DNA from: an uncultured Candidatus Melainabacteria bacterium | Lineage (GTDB): Bacteria; Cyanobacteriota; Vampirovibrionia; Gastranaerophilales; Gastranaerophilaceae | Length of the DNA stretch: 64,000 bases | Assembly (NCBI GenBank): GCA_934757275.1 | Contig: CAKVLN010000008.1 | Span: 1-64,000 of the forward strand | Reading direction: 5' to 3' | Part shown: in pieces, positions 16,112 to 26,791 of the stretch | Layout of the letters: each line of letters starts with the position of its first letter | How positions within the stretch are numbered: position 1 is the stretch's first letter | The notes under the pieces: generated by a model | What the model was told of the DNA's origin: nothing | The model's input: the letters and a program-made list of their open reading frames with translations, nothing else | Database searches by the model: none | Made by a program: the position numbers and the translations under genes

Positions 16112-17474
16112 TGTTCGCCTCCGCTGGTTGTCTATATTTTGTTACAAGTTTATCTGCAGTACTTCCAATTTTACTCAAGCCTATTGATGCTAAAGAACCA
16201 TAAATCATGCCTTGAACACCTGAGAATAACATAGCCGTAAGTGCCATAGAAGTTCCAAGACCTGCAATAGCTGGGAAGGCAACAGTTAATGATTTGGAAA
16301 TACGTTCGTCTTTGTTATCTGCCATTCCAACTGCAATACCGCTCATTGTTAAGCCGAATAAAGCGGTCATAATATCTGTTGGTGCGCCACCTAAAACCAA
16401 GTCACGTTTTTTATCAAAGTATTCAACACATTCGCTATGGTTAGCTTTTCTCAATCTAGCGTTCGCTTTGTTAAAATTCTTTTCAAGCAATATTTTTTCT
16501 TCTTGAGAAATATGTGGTGACAAGATATCAATAATTTCTTGGTAAGTTCCTTGTTGAGATTTACCGTTACCCATAATTTTGTCAACAATTTTTGTTCCAT
16601 TTTGTTCAAGTTTGTTTCTTTCTGGCATAAGTATATCTTCTGCCCAGAAACTCATATTTTTGTTGATAATATCTTTGCGTTGACCTTTTTTATTCCAAAT
16701 GTCATTGAAATAAGATTTCATTTTTGCAGAAAAATCTTTCTCTAAATTAGCCATTACTTTTTCTTGACTATCAAGTCTGCTTGTAGTCTGGTCTTTAGAG
16801 AAATATTGGTTAATTTTTTTTGTTTCGTTTAATTTTGTTTCAAGTTTTCTTTGTTCGGAAATTGGTAACTTATCTTTGTACAATTTGATTAAATCGTTTA
16901 ATTCATCAAGCTTTTTATTTGCACTCTTGTATTTGCTTTGAACAGTATGACGTCCTAAATTGTCAAACCACTTAGTAATTATTTGATGCGGTTTATTCAT
17001 AAAGGTTTTAACACCTTTTGTTTCTGTGCAAAGTTTCTTAAAACCAATATCTTTCCAACCGTTTATAGTGTTTGTGAATTGTAAAAAGTCTGCAAATTTT
17101 CCTAAGGTTTTTTCACTGGCTTTATAGAATTTGCTTTTAACAAGGTTGCCTTTGTTTTTTTCAATTTTAGCGTTCGCTTTAGACGACATGGTTTTCATTT
17201 TGTTAACAAGTTTGCCTGAAAACTTAGGGTTTAAAAGTGCTACTAAGCCTGTTAAAACTAATACTGTACTACCTACTGTAATAGCGGTTTTGTTTGATTT
17301 CTTCTTCTCTTCATCTTCAGGTTGTTTAACGAAGGTGTCAACAGTATTGTTGATGGCAGTTTCAACTTTATTAATTGGTTTTGCCAAAATAGGCGCAGGA
17401 GTGACATTTTCTCGGAAATTAATCTGAGAATTGTATTGATTATTCACAAAACTATACTGATTTCTGATAGTCAC
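16104..17474 (-). CDS. Membrane-associated hypothetical protein with tag-like N-terminus
   Basis: 456 aa. The N-terminus has a looser version of the window's tag (NQYNSQINFRENVTP). A membrane helix near residues 65-85 (VGSTVLVLTGLVALLNP) is followed by a long basic helical region (100-330) and two or three C-terminal hydrophobic helices (about 370-440) rich in Gly and Ala. No known domain. Divergent from comF. Resembles the 32617-33456 protein in overall build, though no homology is claimed. Confidence 0.7.
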   Translation of the reverse strand: MTIRNQYSFVNNQYNSQINFRENVTPAPILAKPINKVETAINNTVDTFVKQPEDEEKKKSNKTAITVGSTVLVLTGLVALLNPKFSGKLVNKMKTMSSKANAKIEKNKGNLVKSKFYKASEKTLGKFADFLQFTNTINGWKDIGFKKLCTETKGVKTFMNKPHQIITKWFDNLGRHTVQSKYKSANKKLDELNDLIKLYKDKLPISEQRKLETKLNETKKINQYFSKDQTTSRLDSQEKVMANLEKDFSAKMKSYFNDIWNKKGQRKDIINKNMSFWAEDILMPERNKLEQNGTKIVDKIMGNGKSQQGTYQEIIDILSPHISQEEKILLEKNFNKANARLRKANHSECVEYFDKKRDLVLGGAPTDIMTALFGLTMSGIAVGMADNKDERISKSLTVAFPAIAGLGTSMALTAMLFSGVQGMIYGSLASIGLSKIGSTADKLVTKYRQPAEANNA

Positions 17475-17545
17475 AATATTACCTTTAAACCTGCTACATT
17501 AATATAAAGTATATTTGTAGCAGAAAATTGCTCTTTTTGCACCGT

Positions 17546-17574
17546 TTGTTAAGACATGTTAATTATGTTATAAT
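17546..17574 (+). promoter_or_regulatory. Promoter for comF, leaderless type
   Basis: -35 TTGTTA (17546-17551), 17-bp spacer, -10 TATAAT (17569-17574), then 7 bp to the ATG at 17582. No Shine-Dalgarno fits between, so transcription would begin at or next to the start codon. Confidence 0.7.
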
Positions 17575-17581
17575 TCACTCT

Positions 17582-18226
17582 ATGAAAAAGTTTTTTCTTT
17601 CGCTTTTAGATTTGATTTACCGCAAAAAATGTTATTTTTGCTCTTCTTCAAAATATTCATTAAAAATGTGCCCAAAATGTTATGACTCGCTCTCATTTAA
17701 TGATATTAGGGCTGAAAGAATTATTGAAGGCGCAAATATTTTTTGCGCAGGAAATTATGATAAGAATTTGCAAAAACTAATTCGAGGTTTGAAATACCAT
17801 AATCAAAAGGAATTGGCGTTTTATCTAGCAAAATTTATGTATGAATATTGGGTAAGAATTGGTGATGAACGTGATTTTCAAGTTGTTGCAGTACCTTTGC
17901 ATTTGAATAGGATAAAAAAGCGCAAATATAACCACATGGAGCTTGTAGTTGACGAGTTTTGCAAATTGTCTGGTTTGACACCTAATTTTGAGTTGATTAA
18001 ACGTATTAAGGATACAAAACCGCAATACAAACTTACACGGAAGGAACGGCTTTTGAATTTGAAAGAGGCGTTCGAGGTTGATACTTCAAAAGATTTACAC
18101 AAACCTGTTTTGATTTTAGATGATATTTGTACGACAGGTTCTACGTTTGAAGAGATGATAAAAACTTTGAAAAATCATGGAATAAATGAGGTAGTTTGTA
18201 TGGCATCTTCCTCACCATTATGTTAA
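17582..18226 (+). CDS. comF: ComF family phosphoribosyltransferase-like protein
   Basis: 214 aa from the ATG at 17582 (an upstream in-frame start at 17528 precedes the promoter and is rejected). An N-terminal zinc-ribbon (CYFC ... MCPKC) leads into a PRTase domain with VPLHLNRIKKRKYNH and the PRPP loop VLILDDICTTGST. ComF is needed for DNA uptake in naturally competent bacteria; whether this organism is competent is not shown. No competence genes are adjacent. Confidence 0.88.
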   Translation: MKKFFLSLLDLIYRKKCYFCSSSKYSLKMCPKCYDSLSFNDIRAERIIEGANIFCAGNYDKNLQKLIRGLKYHNQKELAFYLAKFMYEYWVRIGDERDFQVVAVPLHLNRIKKRKYNHMELVVDEFCKLSGLTPNFELIKRIKDTKPQYKLTRKERLLNLKEAFEVDTSKDLHKPVLILDDICTTGSTFEEMIKTLKNHGINEVVCMASSSPLC

Positions 18227-18285
18227 AATATGAATGGAGTTTGTAAAAACTACGTGCAGAATTTCTGCTAATAAATAGGAGAGCT

Positions 18286-19365
18286 ATGTTCAATAAAAAA
18301 CCAAAAACAAATATGGAATTAGAAATAGCAGAACAAGCAAAAATTATTCCATATATTTTGATGAAGTACATTAACCCTGAAACTGGCGAGCTGAAACTTG
18401 ATTTGCCAGAGAATATTACCAAAATTGTTCTCGTTGCGAGTGGTTCTTCTTATCATTGTGCAAGATTTGCGGTTGATTTGTTAGAGAAGATTTCTAAAAT
18501 CGAATCACGAGCAATTTATTCGAGTGAATTTTTGCTAAAAAATGTTATTCCCCACGACGAAAACACGCTCTATATCTTTATTACACAGTCTGGCGAAACA
18601 AGTGACACACTCAAATCTGTTGAAAAAGTTAAGTCACTTTCTAACCTCCCAACGCTTTGTATAACGAATAATGAAGATTCAACTATCTGGAAGATGTGTG
18701 ATTACAAGGTTGCATGCTATGCAGGAGTTGAGCAAGGCATCGCTGCAACAAAGTCTTTTACTTCACAAATGCTCTGTTTAATTTTGATATCGCTAAAATT
18801 GGTCGAAAACGTGCATGGAATAAGCGCAACAGGTGAATACAAAAAATCTTTGTTTAGTTTGCCGATTATCATAGAGAAGGCTCTGGCAAGACGTGATGAT
18901 ATAAGGGATTTAGCGCATTACTTGTCAAAAGAAAACTTAATTGTAATAACTGCTGATGGAATTTCATATTCTTTAGCAAAAGAGGCTTGTTTAAAAATCA
19001 AGGAAACCTCATACAAAAATATAAGTGCGGCTATTTTGGGCGAATTTATGCACGGGCATGTTGCAGTATTCAATAATAAAGGTGTATTGATTTATATTGC
19101 TGTAGATTCAATTTCTAAACGTTCGGTTTCAAATTTGCAAAAAATTAAAGCAGACTATAAGCCAAAATTGGTTATTATTGGCCCATCTTCAGATGAATTG
19201 AAACCAGATTATAATATTAATATTGTCTGCGAAAACGAAATTCAACAAATGTTTGCAGATGTCCTAATATGTCAACAATTAGCTTTAGAAATTGCACTAA
19301 AATTAAAACGTAATGTTGACCACCCACGAGGCTTGCATAAAGTGGTTGTGGATAAGAATGTTTAA
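18286..19365 (+). CDS. SIS-domain sugar isomerase (GlmS C-terminal-like)
   Basis: 359 aa, two SIS domains. Motifs VASGSSYHCARFAVDLLE, ITQSGETSDTL and the C-terminal DHPRGLHKVVVDKNV correspond to the fructose-6-phosphate-binding isomerase half of glucosamine-6-phosphate synthase. The N-terminal glutaminase domain is absent, so it should act as an ammonia-dependent isomerase/deaminase or on another phospho-sugar. Has an AGGAGAG site and follows comF after 59 bp. Confidence 0.85.
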   Translation: MFNKKPKTNMELEIAEQAKIIPYILMKYINPETGELKLDLPENITKIVLVASGSSYHCARFAVDLLEKISKIESRAIYSSEFLLKNVIPHDENTLYIFITQSGETSDTLKSVEKVKSLSNLPTLCITNNEDSTIWKMCDYKVACYAGVEQGIAATKSFTSQMLCLILISLKLVENVHGISATGEYKKSLFSLPIIIEKALARRDDIRDLAHYLSKENLIVITADGISYSLAKEACLKIKETSYKNISAAILGEFMHGHVAVFNNKGVLIYIAVDSISKRSVSNLQKIKADYKPKLVIIGPSSDELKPDYNINIVCENEIQQMFADVLICQQLALEIALKLKRNVDHPRGLHKVVVDKNV

Positions 19366-19370
19366 TACCC

Positions 19371-19441
19371 GCCCGCATTCGTAACTTTCGCAAAGCTCAA
19401 GAACGACTGCGACCTCCCTAACAAGGGCGGTTGAGTTACCT
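19371..19441. repeat. Dispersed repeat, CCGCCCTNGTTAGGGAGGTCGCAG family
   Basis: A block containing GAACGACTGCGACCTCCC followed by TAACAAGGGCGG. The inverse form is at 52423-52490 and a truncated inverse copy at 22225-22290. It also contains CTTTCGCAAAGCTCAAG. It lies between two converging genes. Confidence 0.65.
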
Positions 19442-19683
19442 TACCCTTCACTAGCTTCTTTTTTCTGGTATCTTGCTGCTTTTGCATTGATTGCGTAGCA
19501 AGTAGAACAAAGTTTTTGCGAAAGCATAAACATGTTACGTTGAATGTTTGCAACGTCGTTCATTGCTTCCAGCATTTTTTCTGGGTTTACCATTGATTCC
19601 ATTGCTTCGTGGTTATCAACTTTTTCATCAGCGTATTTTTTTACGAGTAATTTATCGATGTAATCTCTTGCTCCAACTGCCAT
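19441..19683 (-). CDS. Small conserved-looking hypothetical protein
   Basis: 80 aa from the ATG at 19683 (MAVGARDYIDKLL); a TTG five codons upstream is less likely because GGGGGA then sits correctly spaced before the ATG. It is helical and soluble, with a CSTCYAINAK motif (two Cys four apart) near the C-terminus that could bind metal. No family recognised. Confidence 0.65.
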   Translation of the reverse strand: MAVGARDYIDKLLVKKYADEKVDNHEAMESMVNPEKMLEAMNDVANIQRNMFMLSQKLCSTCYAINAKAARYQKKEASEG

Positions 19684-19834
19684 AATTAAATCCCCCAATT
19701 TCCTTAATTATTCCCTATATCTTAATAAAGTATTTTTTAATTAAAAAATTGACATGTTTTTTTTTGAATGTAAACTTTTTGTAACATGTTTATAACAAAA
19801 ACTTATAACATAGTTTATAAAAAGCGGGATTGCC

Positions 19835-19935
19835 ACTGGCTAATCGTTTTTGCAATGACGCTCCACCAGTGGTTTCACGCCAAGTCATTGCGTGAGCAAC
19901 AATTAGAATAGGCGACGAAGCAATCTATCATATTC
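19835..19935. repeat. Dispersed GTCATTGCG...GACGAAGCAATC repeat upstream of dnaK
   Basis: Contains GGGATTGCCACTGGC, AAGTCATTGCGTGAGCAAC and GGCGACGAAGCAATC, related to 14985-15062 and 45848-45892. The remaining part of the 19699-20227 gap is A/T-rich and carries the octamer hairpin at 20056-20196; no gene was found. Confidence 0.55.
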
Positions 19936-20055
19936 AAGAAGAATTAATGAAACGGTTACTAAGGGAATTTTGTACGAAAGTAGTACACTAAAATCGAATA
20001 ATTAATTTTTTGTTTATTTTTTAATGTTTTCTTGAAAATGATGATTTAATATAAG

Positions 20056-20196
20056 TAAGGAAATAAGGTAATAGGGCAATAAGGGAATAAGATATTTAAT
20101 TCGCTTACGCTCATAAATTACCAAATGAACGAGTAGACAATATGAAAAATTAAAATCACTCATTCCCTTATTACCTTATTCCCGTATTCCCTTCAA
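20056..20196. repeat. Octamer-armed hairpin upstream of dnaK, GGGAATAA dialect
   Basis: The left arm is GGAAATAA, GGTAATAG, GGCAATAA, GGGAATAA; the right arm is CTCATTCCC, TTATTACC, TTATTCCC, GTATTCCC. The core of about 60 bp is unlike the other cores (it contains TTCGCTTACGCTCATAAATT). It ends about 30 bp before the dnaK start. Confidence 0.8.
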
Positions 20197-20224
20197 AAAA
20201 GAATAATCAAAAAAGGAGATATAA

Positions 20225-22066
<1,842 letters not shown>

Positions 22067-22092
22067 TTTGAGAAAATATTCTGAATAACTGA

Positions 22093-22130
22093 TAAACGGG
22101 GCAACTTGAAAAGTTGCCCCGTTTTTTTTG
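22093..22130 (+). terminator. Rho-independent terminator of dnaK
   Basis: Stem ACGGGGCAACTT and AAGTTGCCCCGT around a GAA(A) loop, followed by a run of T. Strong and canonical. Confidence 0.95.
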
Positions 22131-22194
22131 TAAATATCCTCTCCCGCCTTCGCACTACTGTCCATGATAAATTTAGTGGCAATCAAAAGTTATT

Positions 22195-22219
22195 GGTGCG
22201 TCAAACGACAGCACCCTAC
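22195..22219 (-). repeat. REP-like palindrome, GTAG foot + GGTGC stem
   Basis: Minus strand reads GTAGGGTGCTGTCGTTTG followed by ACGCACC. The same stem occurs at 63372-63396. It is followed at 22225-22290 by a truncated copy of the CCGCCCT...GCGGGTGGGTATT repeat family. Confidence 0.65.
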
Positions 22220-22364
22220 ATTTCTCAATGAGGTCGTAGTTGTTCTTGAGCTTTGCAAAAGTTGCAAATGCGGGTGGGTATTGATAAAAAAAATATAACT
22301 TTTTCTTTACAATTACTTGTGCATAGCCATTTTTAATAATATAATCAAGCCAAAAGGGATAATT

Positions 22365-24140
22365 ATGCGTATCGAGAAAATAAGTACAAACCAACCAAAC
22401 TTTGAAGGAAAAAATTACAAATCAATATTTATAAATTTAATCAGCCCATTTACAAAATCAAAAACAAAACAAACAGAAAAAGCTTTTGAAACACTAGCTG
22501 GAGCAAGTGCTGCGACTGCTATGGCAACAATTGCAATTAATAATAAGGGCGAAAATTTAACCTCAAAAGCGCAAACAACAAAAGAAAAAACGCTTGAAGA
22601 TACAATCCCAGATTTGCCAGAAATTTCTGACAAAGAATTTGAGGCTTTAAAGAAAAGGGTTTACGCAGACGAAAGAAGCCGCTATGTTGCAATAGATTAT
22701 AGGTTAAAGCCAGAAGAGCAACTAAGCAAACAGGAAACTCAACTTGTTGCAAAAATTCTTGATAATGAAGATTTGTACAACAGTGAATATGTTAGAAAAT
22801 ATGCAAATGACTTAATTTTCCCAAAACAACCGATTAACCAAAAACAGGCAAAAGTTGTTAACTATATTTTGAGCGACAAAGATTTGTATGATAAAAGATA
22901 TCTAATGCAAGATGCAAAGCGTGCTTTGCCTAATATTGATGAAACAAATATCAATTTTGTTTTGCGAGTATTAAGTGATGAGCGTTTAAGAAATGCAGAA
23001 TTTTTTAGTTGCGCAAGTTTGCTTGAAATAAGTAAAGATTCAGCAAAACCACAAGAAGTTATTGATGCTGCAAATGCAGTCGTTGACAAGTTTTTGAGCA
23101 GCGAAGCTTTATACAACAATAAAAATCTTTGCCGTTGGCTCGCCCATATTGCCTCTGGTGCAAAAAATAGCGAAGGTGCTGAACGTATAAATTCTATATT
23201 TGATAGATATGCAAATTCAAAAGATTTGCAAAATCAAGAACACATTTCGAACAAAATTGGTAATATTGCGCTTGTTGCAGATAACGAAAACTATAGTTTA
23301 GCAAAAAGAGTTTTAGACGACCAGATTTTATACAAAAACAAATATCTTTTTGATGGTCCTCGTACTTTTAGTACTAATCAAATTATAGATGTGTTAGGGC
23401 ATGCTGATACGCTTTCAAAAGCGCAGTGTATGAATAAACTTCTTGATGTTTATTTGTCAGACGAAAAATTGTACACTAATGAGAATTTGAACAAAGCCTT
23501 GTCAAGAATTTTGGAAAGAACAGATGAAAAAAATATAAGTTACAGAACAAGAATTATGCAAAGGTATTCAAACAACAAAGCTTTGCAAAATGCGGCTATA
23601 GCTGAAAAAATAGGCGATATAATTTTAGATACAAATGATGATTTGAGATATCTTGTTACTGATAAAGTTTTGAAAGATAAGAGATTGTATAATAATAAAA
23701 TCATTTTGGAGAAAATTCCATATATTGTTGTAAGAATTGGAAAGCCAGAAGATGTTGAATACATAAATAAATTTCTTGACGTTGATACTATTATTAATGA
23801 TGAAGAAATAGTGAACGATATTCCATTGTTGGAATCTAGAATGAAATTTTCTTCTGACAAAGCTTATAATAAAAGGTTGAAAATCTTGAACATGATTTTA
23901 GATAACAAAGAATTGCATACAAATAAAGCTTTGTTGTATGAATTGCCAGAGATTATAAATGGTGTAAGATACGCTGAACAAGTTGAAATTGCAAAGATAG
24001 TTTTGAGTGATAGCAAATATTATAATAACCCTCAAATCATAGAAAAACTTCCGCAATGGATTAAAAGAATAGATGGTATATATCAGGTAAACAAGCCATT
24101 TTATAGAGAAATTAAAACAAAACTAGAAAATATAAATTAA
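22365..24140 (+). CDS. Tagged alpha-solenoid repeat protein, copy 1
   Basis: 591 aa from the ATG at 22365 (AGGGAT site; an upstream in-frame TTG at 22317 is rejected). Starts MRIEKISTNQPNFEGKNYK. A hydrophobic Ala-rich stretch (about 40-57) is followed by a low-complexity linker and about a dozen repeats of 35-40 residues centred on a motif like xLSDxxLYNNKxLxxxLPxI, two helices per repeat, HEAT/ARM-like. No enzyme motif. Tandem paralogue of 24161-26005; the first 70 bases are identical between them while the rest has diverged. Confidence 0.8.
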   Translation: MRIEKISTNQPNFEGKNYKSIFINLISPFTKSKTKQTEKAFETLAGASAATAMATIAINNKGENLTSKAQTTKEKTLEDTIPDLPEISDKEFEALKKRVYADERSRYVAIDYRLKPEEQLSKQETQLVAKILDNEDLYNSEYVRKYANDLIFPKQPINQKQAKVVNYILSDKDLYDKRYLMQDAKRALPNIDETNINFVLRVLSDERLRNAEFFSCASLLEISKDSAKPQEVIDAANAVVDKFLSSEALYNNKNLCRWLAHIASGAKNSEGAERINSIFDRYANSKDLQNQEHISNKIGNIALVADNENYSLAKRVLDDQILYKNKYLFDGPRTFSTNQIIDVLGHADTLSKAQCMNKLLDVYLSDEKLYTNENLNKALSRILERTDEKNISYRTRIMQRYSNNKALQNAAIAEKIGDIILDTNDDLRYLVTDKVLKDKRLYNNKIILEKIPYIVVRIGKPEDVEYINKFLDVDTIINDEEIVNDIPLLESRMKFSSDKAYNKRLKILNMILDNKELHTNKALLYELPEIINGVRYAEQVEIAKIVLSDSKYYNNPQIIEKLPQWIKRIDGIYQVNKPFYREIKTKLENIN

Positions 24141-24160
24141 AGAAAAATAAGGAATAAATT

Positions 24161-26005
24161 ATGCGTATCGAGAAAATAAGTACAAACCAACCAAACTTTG
24201 AAGGAAAAAATTACAAATCAATATTTAATCGTTTTACTAATATGTTTGCAAAATCAAGTAGCGCAAAAGCTGAAAAAGTTGAAAATACTTTTCAAGCGTT
24301 AGCTGGTGCAAGTACTGCTATTGCGCTTGCAGCAATTGCAATTAATAAAAAGCAAGAAGAAGATAAAGAAGCACAAGTAAAAGAAGAAATTTCTGCAAAA
24401 GAAGAAATAAAGCAACCTAAAAAAACGCTTGATGAAATTTTCCCAGATTTGCCAGAAGTTTCAGAACCAAAATTGCAAGCGTTGGAAAGAAAAATTCGTT
24501 ATGACGAAAGAAGTCGCTATGTAGTTGGTGAAAGAATGCTTGCAGGTAAAAAAAGAGAAATTCAACTAGTTAACAAACTTCTTGATGATGATAGCTTAAT
24601 AAATAATCCAAAGGTTAGAAGAAATATGTCAAAGCTTATTTTTTCTCGTGGTAGAGAATTAAGCACAAAGCAGGCTAAAGTTGTTGACTATATTATGAGC
24701 AACCCAAGATTGTATAACAATGATCAACTTGTTGATGATGCAAAACGTGCTATCTATTATGTTGACGAATCAAATATCAATTCTGTTTTGAGAGTTTTGA
24801 GTGATGAACGTTTTGATAAAACGTATTTTTATGCTTATGGTGATATTTTAGACTCAAATGCTTATTCTGATAATCCGCAATATACTGCAAGAATTAGAGA
24901 GGCAGTAGTTGATAAATTTTTGAGCGATGAAAGATTGTATAATAACGCTAATATCTGTAACGAAATTTCACACATTACATATTTCACAAAAGATAATGAA
25001 CGTTTAGGGTATGTGAATGGTTTGTTTGACAAGTATCTAAATACGCCAGATGTATTTAACAACAAACACATAAAACATAATATTGCTGGCATTGTTGAGA
25101 GTGTAGATGACAAGCGAAAATTTGATTTGGCTAATAGATTTTTTGACACTCCAGAATTATACAGAAATAGATTTTTACTTAATGGCGAAGGAATGTATCG
25201 TAGTGGTATTACATCAGCTATACGTTCTATAAAAACTCCAGAAGACGCTCATAATATCAACGAGTTTTTAGATTTGTATTTATCAAATGGAAAATTTTAC
25301 AAAAACGATAATCTAAATGGTGCATTAGGTTACATTTTAGAGACAACAGACAATGATAATTTAAAATTCAGAAAATCTTTACTTAGAAAATATCTTAATA
25401 ATCCAGAAATTCAAAATTCAGAAGTAGCTAATAATTTAGGTCTTTTGCTCGGTTATAGCAAGAATGAAATGGGATACAAGTTGGTAGATCAGGTTTTTAG
25501 TGATGAAAGATTATACAATAATAAAGCTGTAGTAAAGAAACTTCCAGATATTCTTAAACAATCAGAAAGGTCAGAAGACATAAATTATATTTCTAAAATG
25601 TTGGACAAAGATGAAATAATTTCTGATAAAAAGCTTATTGATAACATTACAAAATTAGAATGGTTTATGAGTTTTAGCAATAAGAACATTTATCAATTAA
25701 GATCAGACCTTCTTGATAAAGTTTTATCTGAAAAAAGATTGTATTCAAATAAAGAGGTAATGTATCTTTTACCACAAATTATAGAAAATATGGGATTTTA
25801 CGAACAATATGAAATCGCAGAAACTGTTTTGAACTATGAAAATCTTTTCAATGACAAAGCGGTTTTAGGTAATCTTCCTAGCTGGTTAAATAAAATAGAC
25901 GGTTTTAGAGAGCCTAATATGAAAGTTTATTATGAAACAAAAGCAAAGCTTAATGATATGGTTCAAGAGTGGTTGCATGGCGAAGGGAAGACGCAGGGGA
26001 AGTGA
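24161..26005 (+). CDS. Tagged alpha-solenoid repeat protein, copy 2
   Basis: 614 aa. Same tag and architecture as the preceding gene: tag, Ala-rich hydrophobic stretch (about 45-62), Lys/Glu linker, then about 12 solenoid repeats (for example FLSDERLYNNANI, VFSDERLYNNKAV, VLSEKRLYSNKEV). Lies 20 bp downstream with a TAAGGAATAA site, so both are likely one operon made by duplication. The TGA stop is the start of an octamer array (AAG TGA ATAGG). Solenoids of this type usually bind proteins; the partner is unknown. Confidence 0.8.
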   Translation: MRIEKISTNQPNFEGKNYKSIFNRFTNMFAKSSSAKAEKVENTFQALAGASTAIALAAIAINKKQEEDKEAQVKEEISAKEEIKQPKKTLDEIFPDLPEVSEPKLQALERKIRYDERSRYVVGERMLAGKKREIQLVNKLLDDDSLINNPKVRRNMSKLIFSRGRELSTKQAKVVDYIMSNPRLYNNDQLVDDAKRAIYYVDESNINSVLRVLSDERFDKTYFYAYGDILDSNAYSDNPQYTARIREAVVDKFLSDERLYNNANICNEISHITYFTKDNERLGYVNGLFDKYLNTPDVFNNKHIKHNIAGIVESVDDKRKFDLANRFFDTPELYRNRFLLNGEGMYRSGITSAIRSIKTPEDAHNINEFLDLYLSNGKFYKNDNLNGALGYILETTDNDNLKFRKSLLRKYLNNPEIQNSEVANNLGLLLGYSKNEMGYKLVDQVFSDERLYNNKAVVKKLPDILKQSERSEDINYISKMLDKDEIISDKKLIDNITKLEWFMSFSNKNIYQLRSDLLDKVLSEKRLYSNKEVMYLLPQIIENMGFYEQYEIAETVLNYENLFNDKAVLGNLPSWLNKIDGFREPNMKVYYETKAKLNDMVQEWLHGEGKTQGK

Positions 26006-26060
26006 ATAGGTGAATAAGGCAATAGGTGAATAAGTTCGTATTAGATATTTCTTATTTTTT
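26003..26060 (+). repeat. Single purine octamer arm after the solenoid gene
   Basis: GTGAATAG, GTGAATAA, GGCAATAG, GTGAATAA then AGTTCGTATTAGATATTTC. There is no matching right arm; the core tail runs into TTTATGCGTTCAATAGG and a REP-like element. It provides the stop codon of the upstream gene. Confidence 0.75.
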
Positions 26061-26075
26061 ATGCGTTCAATAGGT

Positions 26076-26096
26076 GTAGGTCAGGCGTTGCTTGAC
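26076..26096 (+). repeat. REP-like palindrome, GTAG foot + GTCAGGC stem
   Basis: GTAG followed by GTCAGGCGTTGCTTGAC, a slightly eroded copy of the 2477-2497 element. Confidence 0.65.
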
Positions 26097-26111
26097 AAAA
26101 ACTGTTAAAAT

Positions 26112-26145
26112 AATGGGTGTGCCAAAAGGCGCACCCATTATTTTT
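26112..26145. terminator. Bidirectional terminator
   Basis: AATGGGTGTGCC-AAAA-GGCGCACCCATT with T-rich flank after and A-rich flank before. It separates the solenoid gene pair from the converging Hsp20-like gene. Confidence 0.9.
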
Positions 26146-26152
26146 ATAAAAC

Positions 26153-26635
26153 CTACTCAAAAGGAATTGTCACGATATATTTGTTTCCTTTTTTCTCTTT
26201 AACGATTTTGTTAGGTAACAATTTTTCGTCAAGATAAAAAGATTGAGAAAAATTCATAAGCTTTTCGCCTCCAAGTTCCTTTTTTTCCATATCACCAGAT
26301 ACTGTAACAATATTGTTGTCCAATTTTACATCAACATTTTTGTCATCATCGCCGAGTGGTTTTAAATCAATAATAACCTTGTATTCATTTGCCTCTTTGA
26401 CTAAATTTACTAGCATTGGTGACATTTTGGGAACAAAAGGGTTTTCCATCATTTTTTCATCAAATTTTTGAATATTGTTCATAGATTTTTCAATTTTTCT
26501 AATTTGATATTCTGGATTGAACATTCTATTGAGAGTTAAATCTACTGCTAAATAAAAGGCGAGAAATGCTCCTAAAAAAGTTGCAATAATTACTCCAATA
26601 ACTTTTAATAAGTGGTGTTTGTTTTCTTCTAACAT
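26153..26635 (-). CDS. Membrane-anchored Hsp20/alpha-crystallin-like protein
   Basis: 160 aa. One N-terminal membrane helix (about 10-32) places the rest outside or inside the membrane surface, followed by a charged helix and a C-terminal alpha-crystallin-like beta domain (EYKVIIDLKPLGDDDKNVDV, LDNNIVTVSG, FYLDEKLLPNKI, KYIVTIPFE). The IxI C-terminal tail typical of soluble Hsp20 is missing. A membrane-tethered small heat-shock protein is unusual. An AAAGGAG site precedes the ATG. Confidence 0.75.
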   Translation of the reverse strand: MLEENKHHLLKVIGVIIATFLGAFLAFYLAVDLTLNRMFNPEYQIRKIEKSMNNIQKFDEKMMENPFVPKMSPMLVNLVKEANEYKVIIDLKPLGDDDKNVDVKLDNNIVTVSGDMEKKELGGEKLMNFSQSFYLDEKLLPNKIVKEKKGNKYIVTIPFE

Positions 26636-26741
26636 ATAAAACTCCTTTCTATATTCAAATTTTTTACTTCATTATAATACTTAATTCAATAACCGAGTTG
26701 GGTAAAATAAATTTCAAAAAACTAATTCTAGTAAACGCATC

Positions 26742-26770
26742 TTGTCGTATAGACCGATTTTAGGTATAAT
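26742..26770 (+). promoter_or_regulatory. Sigma-70-type promoter of the M16 peptidase gene
   Basis: -35 TTGTCG (26742-26747), 17-bp spacer, -10 TATAAT (26765-26770). The leader is about 15 bases long and contains the AAGAGG ribosome site. Confidence 0.8.
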
Positions 26771-26791
26771 ATACTGGAATAAGAGGTGTTT

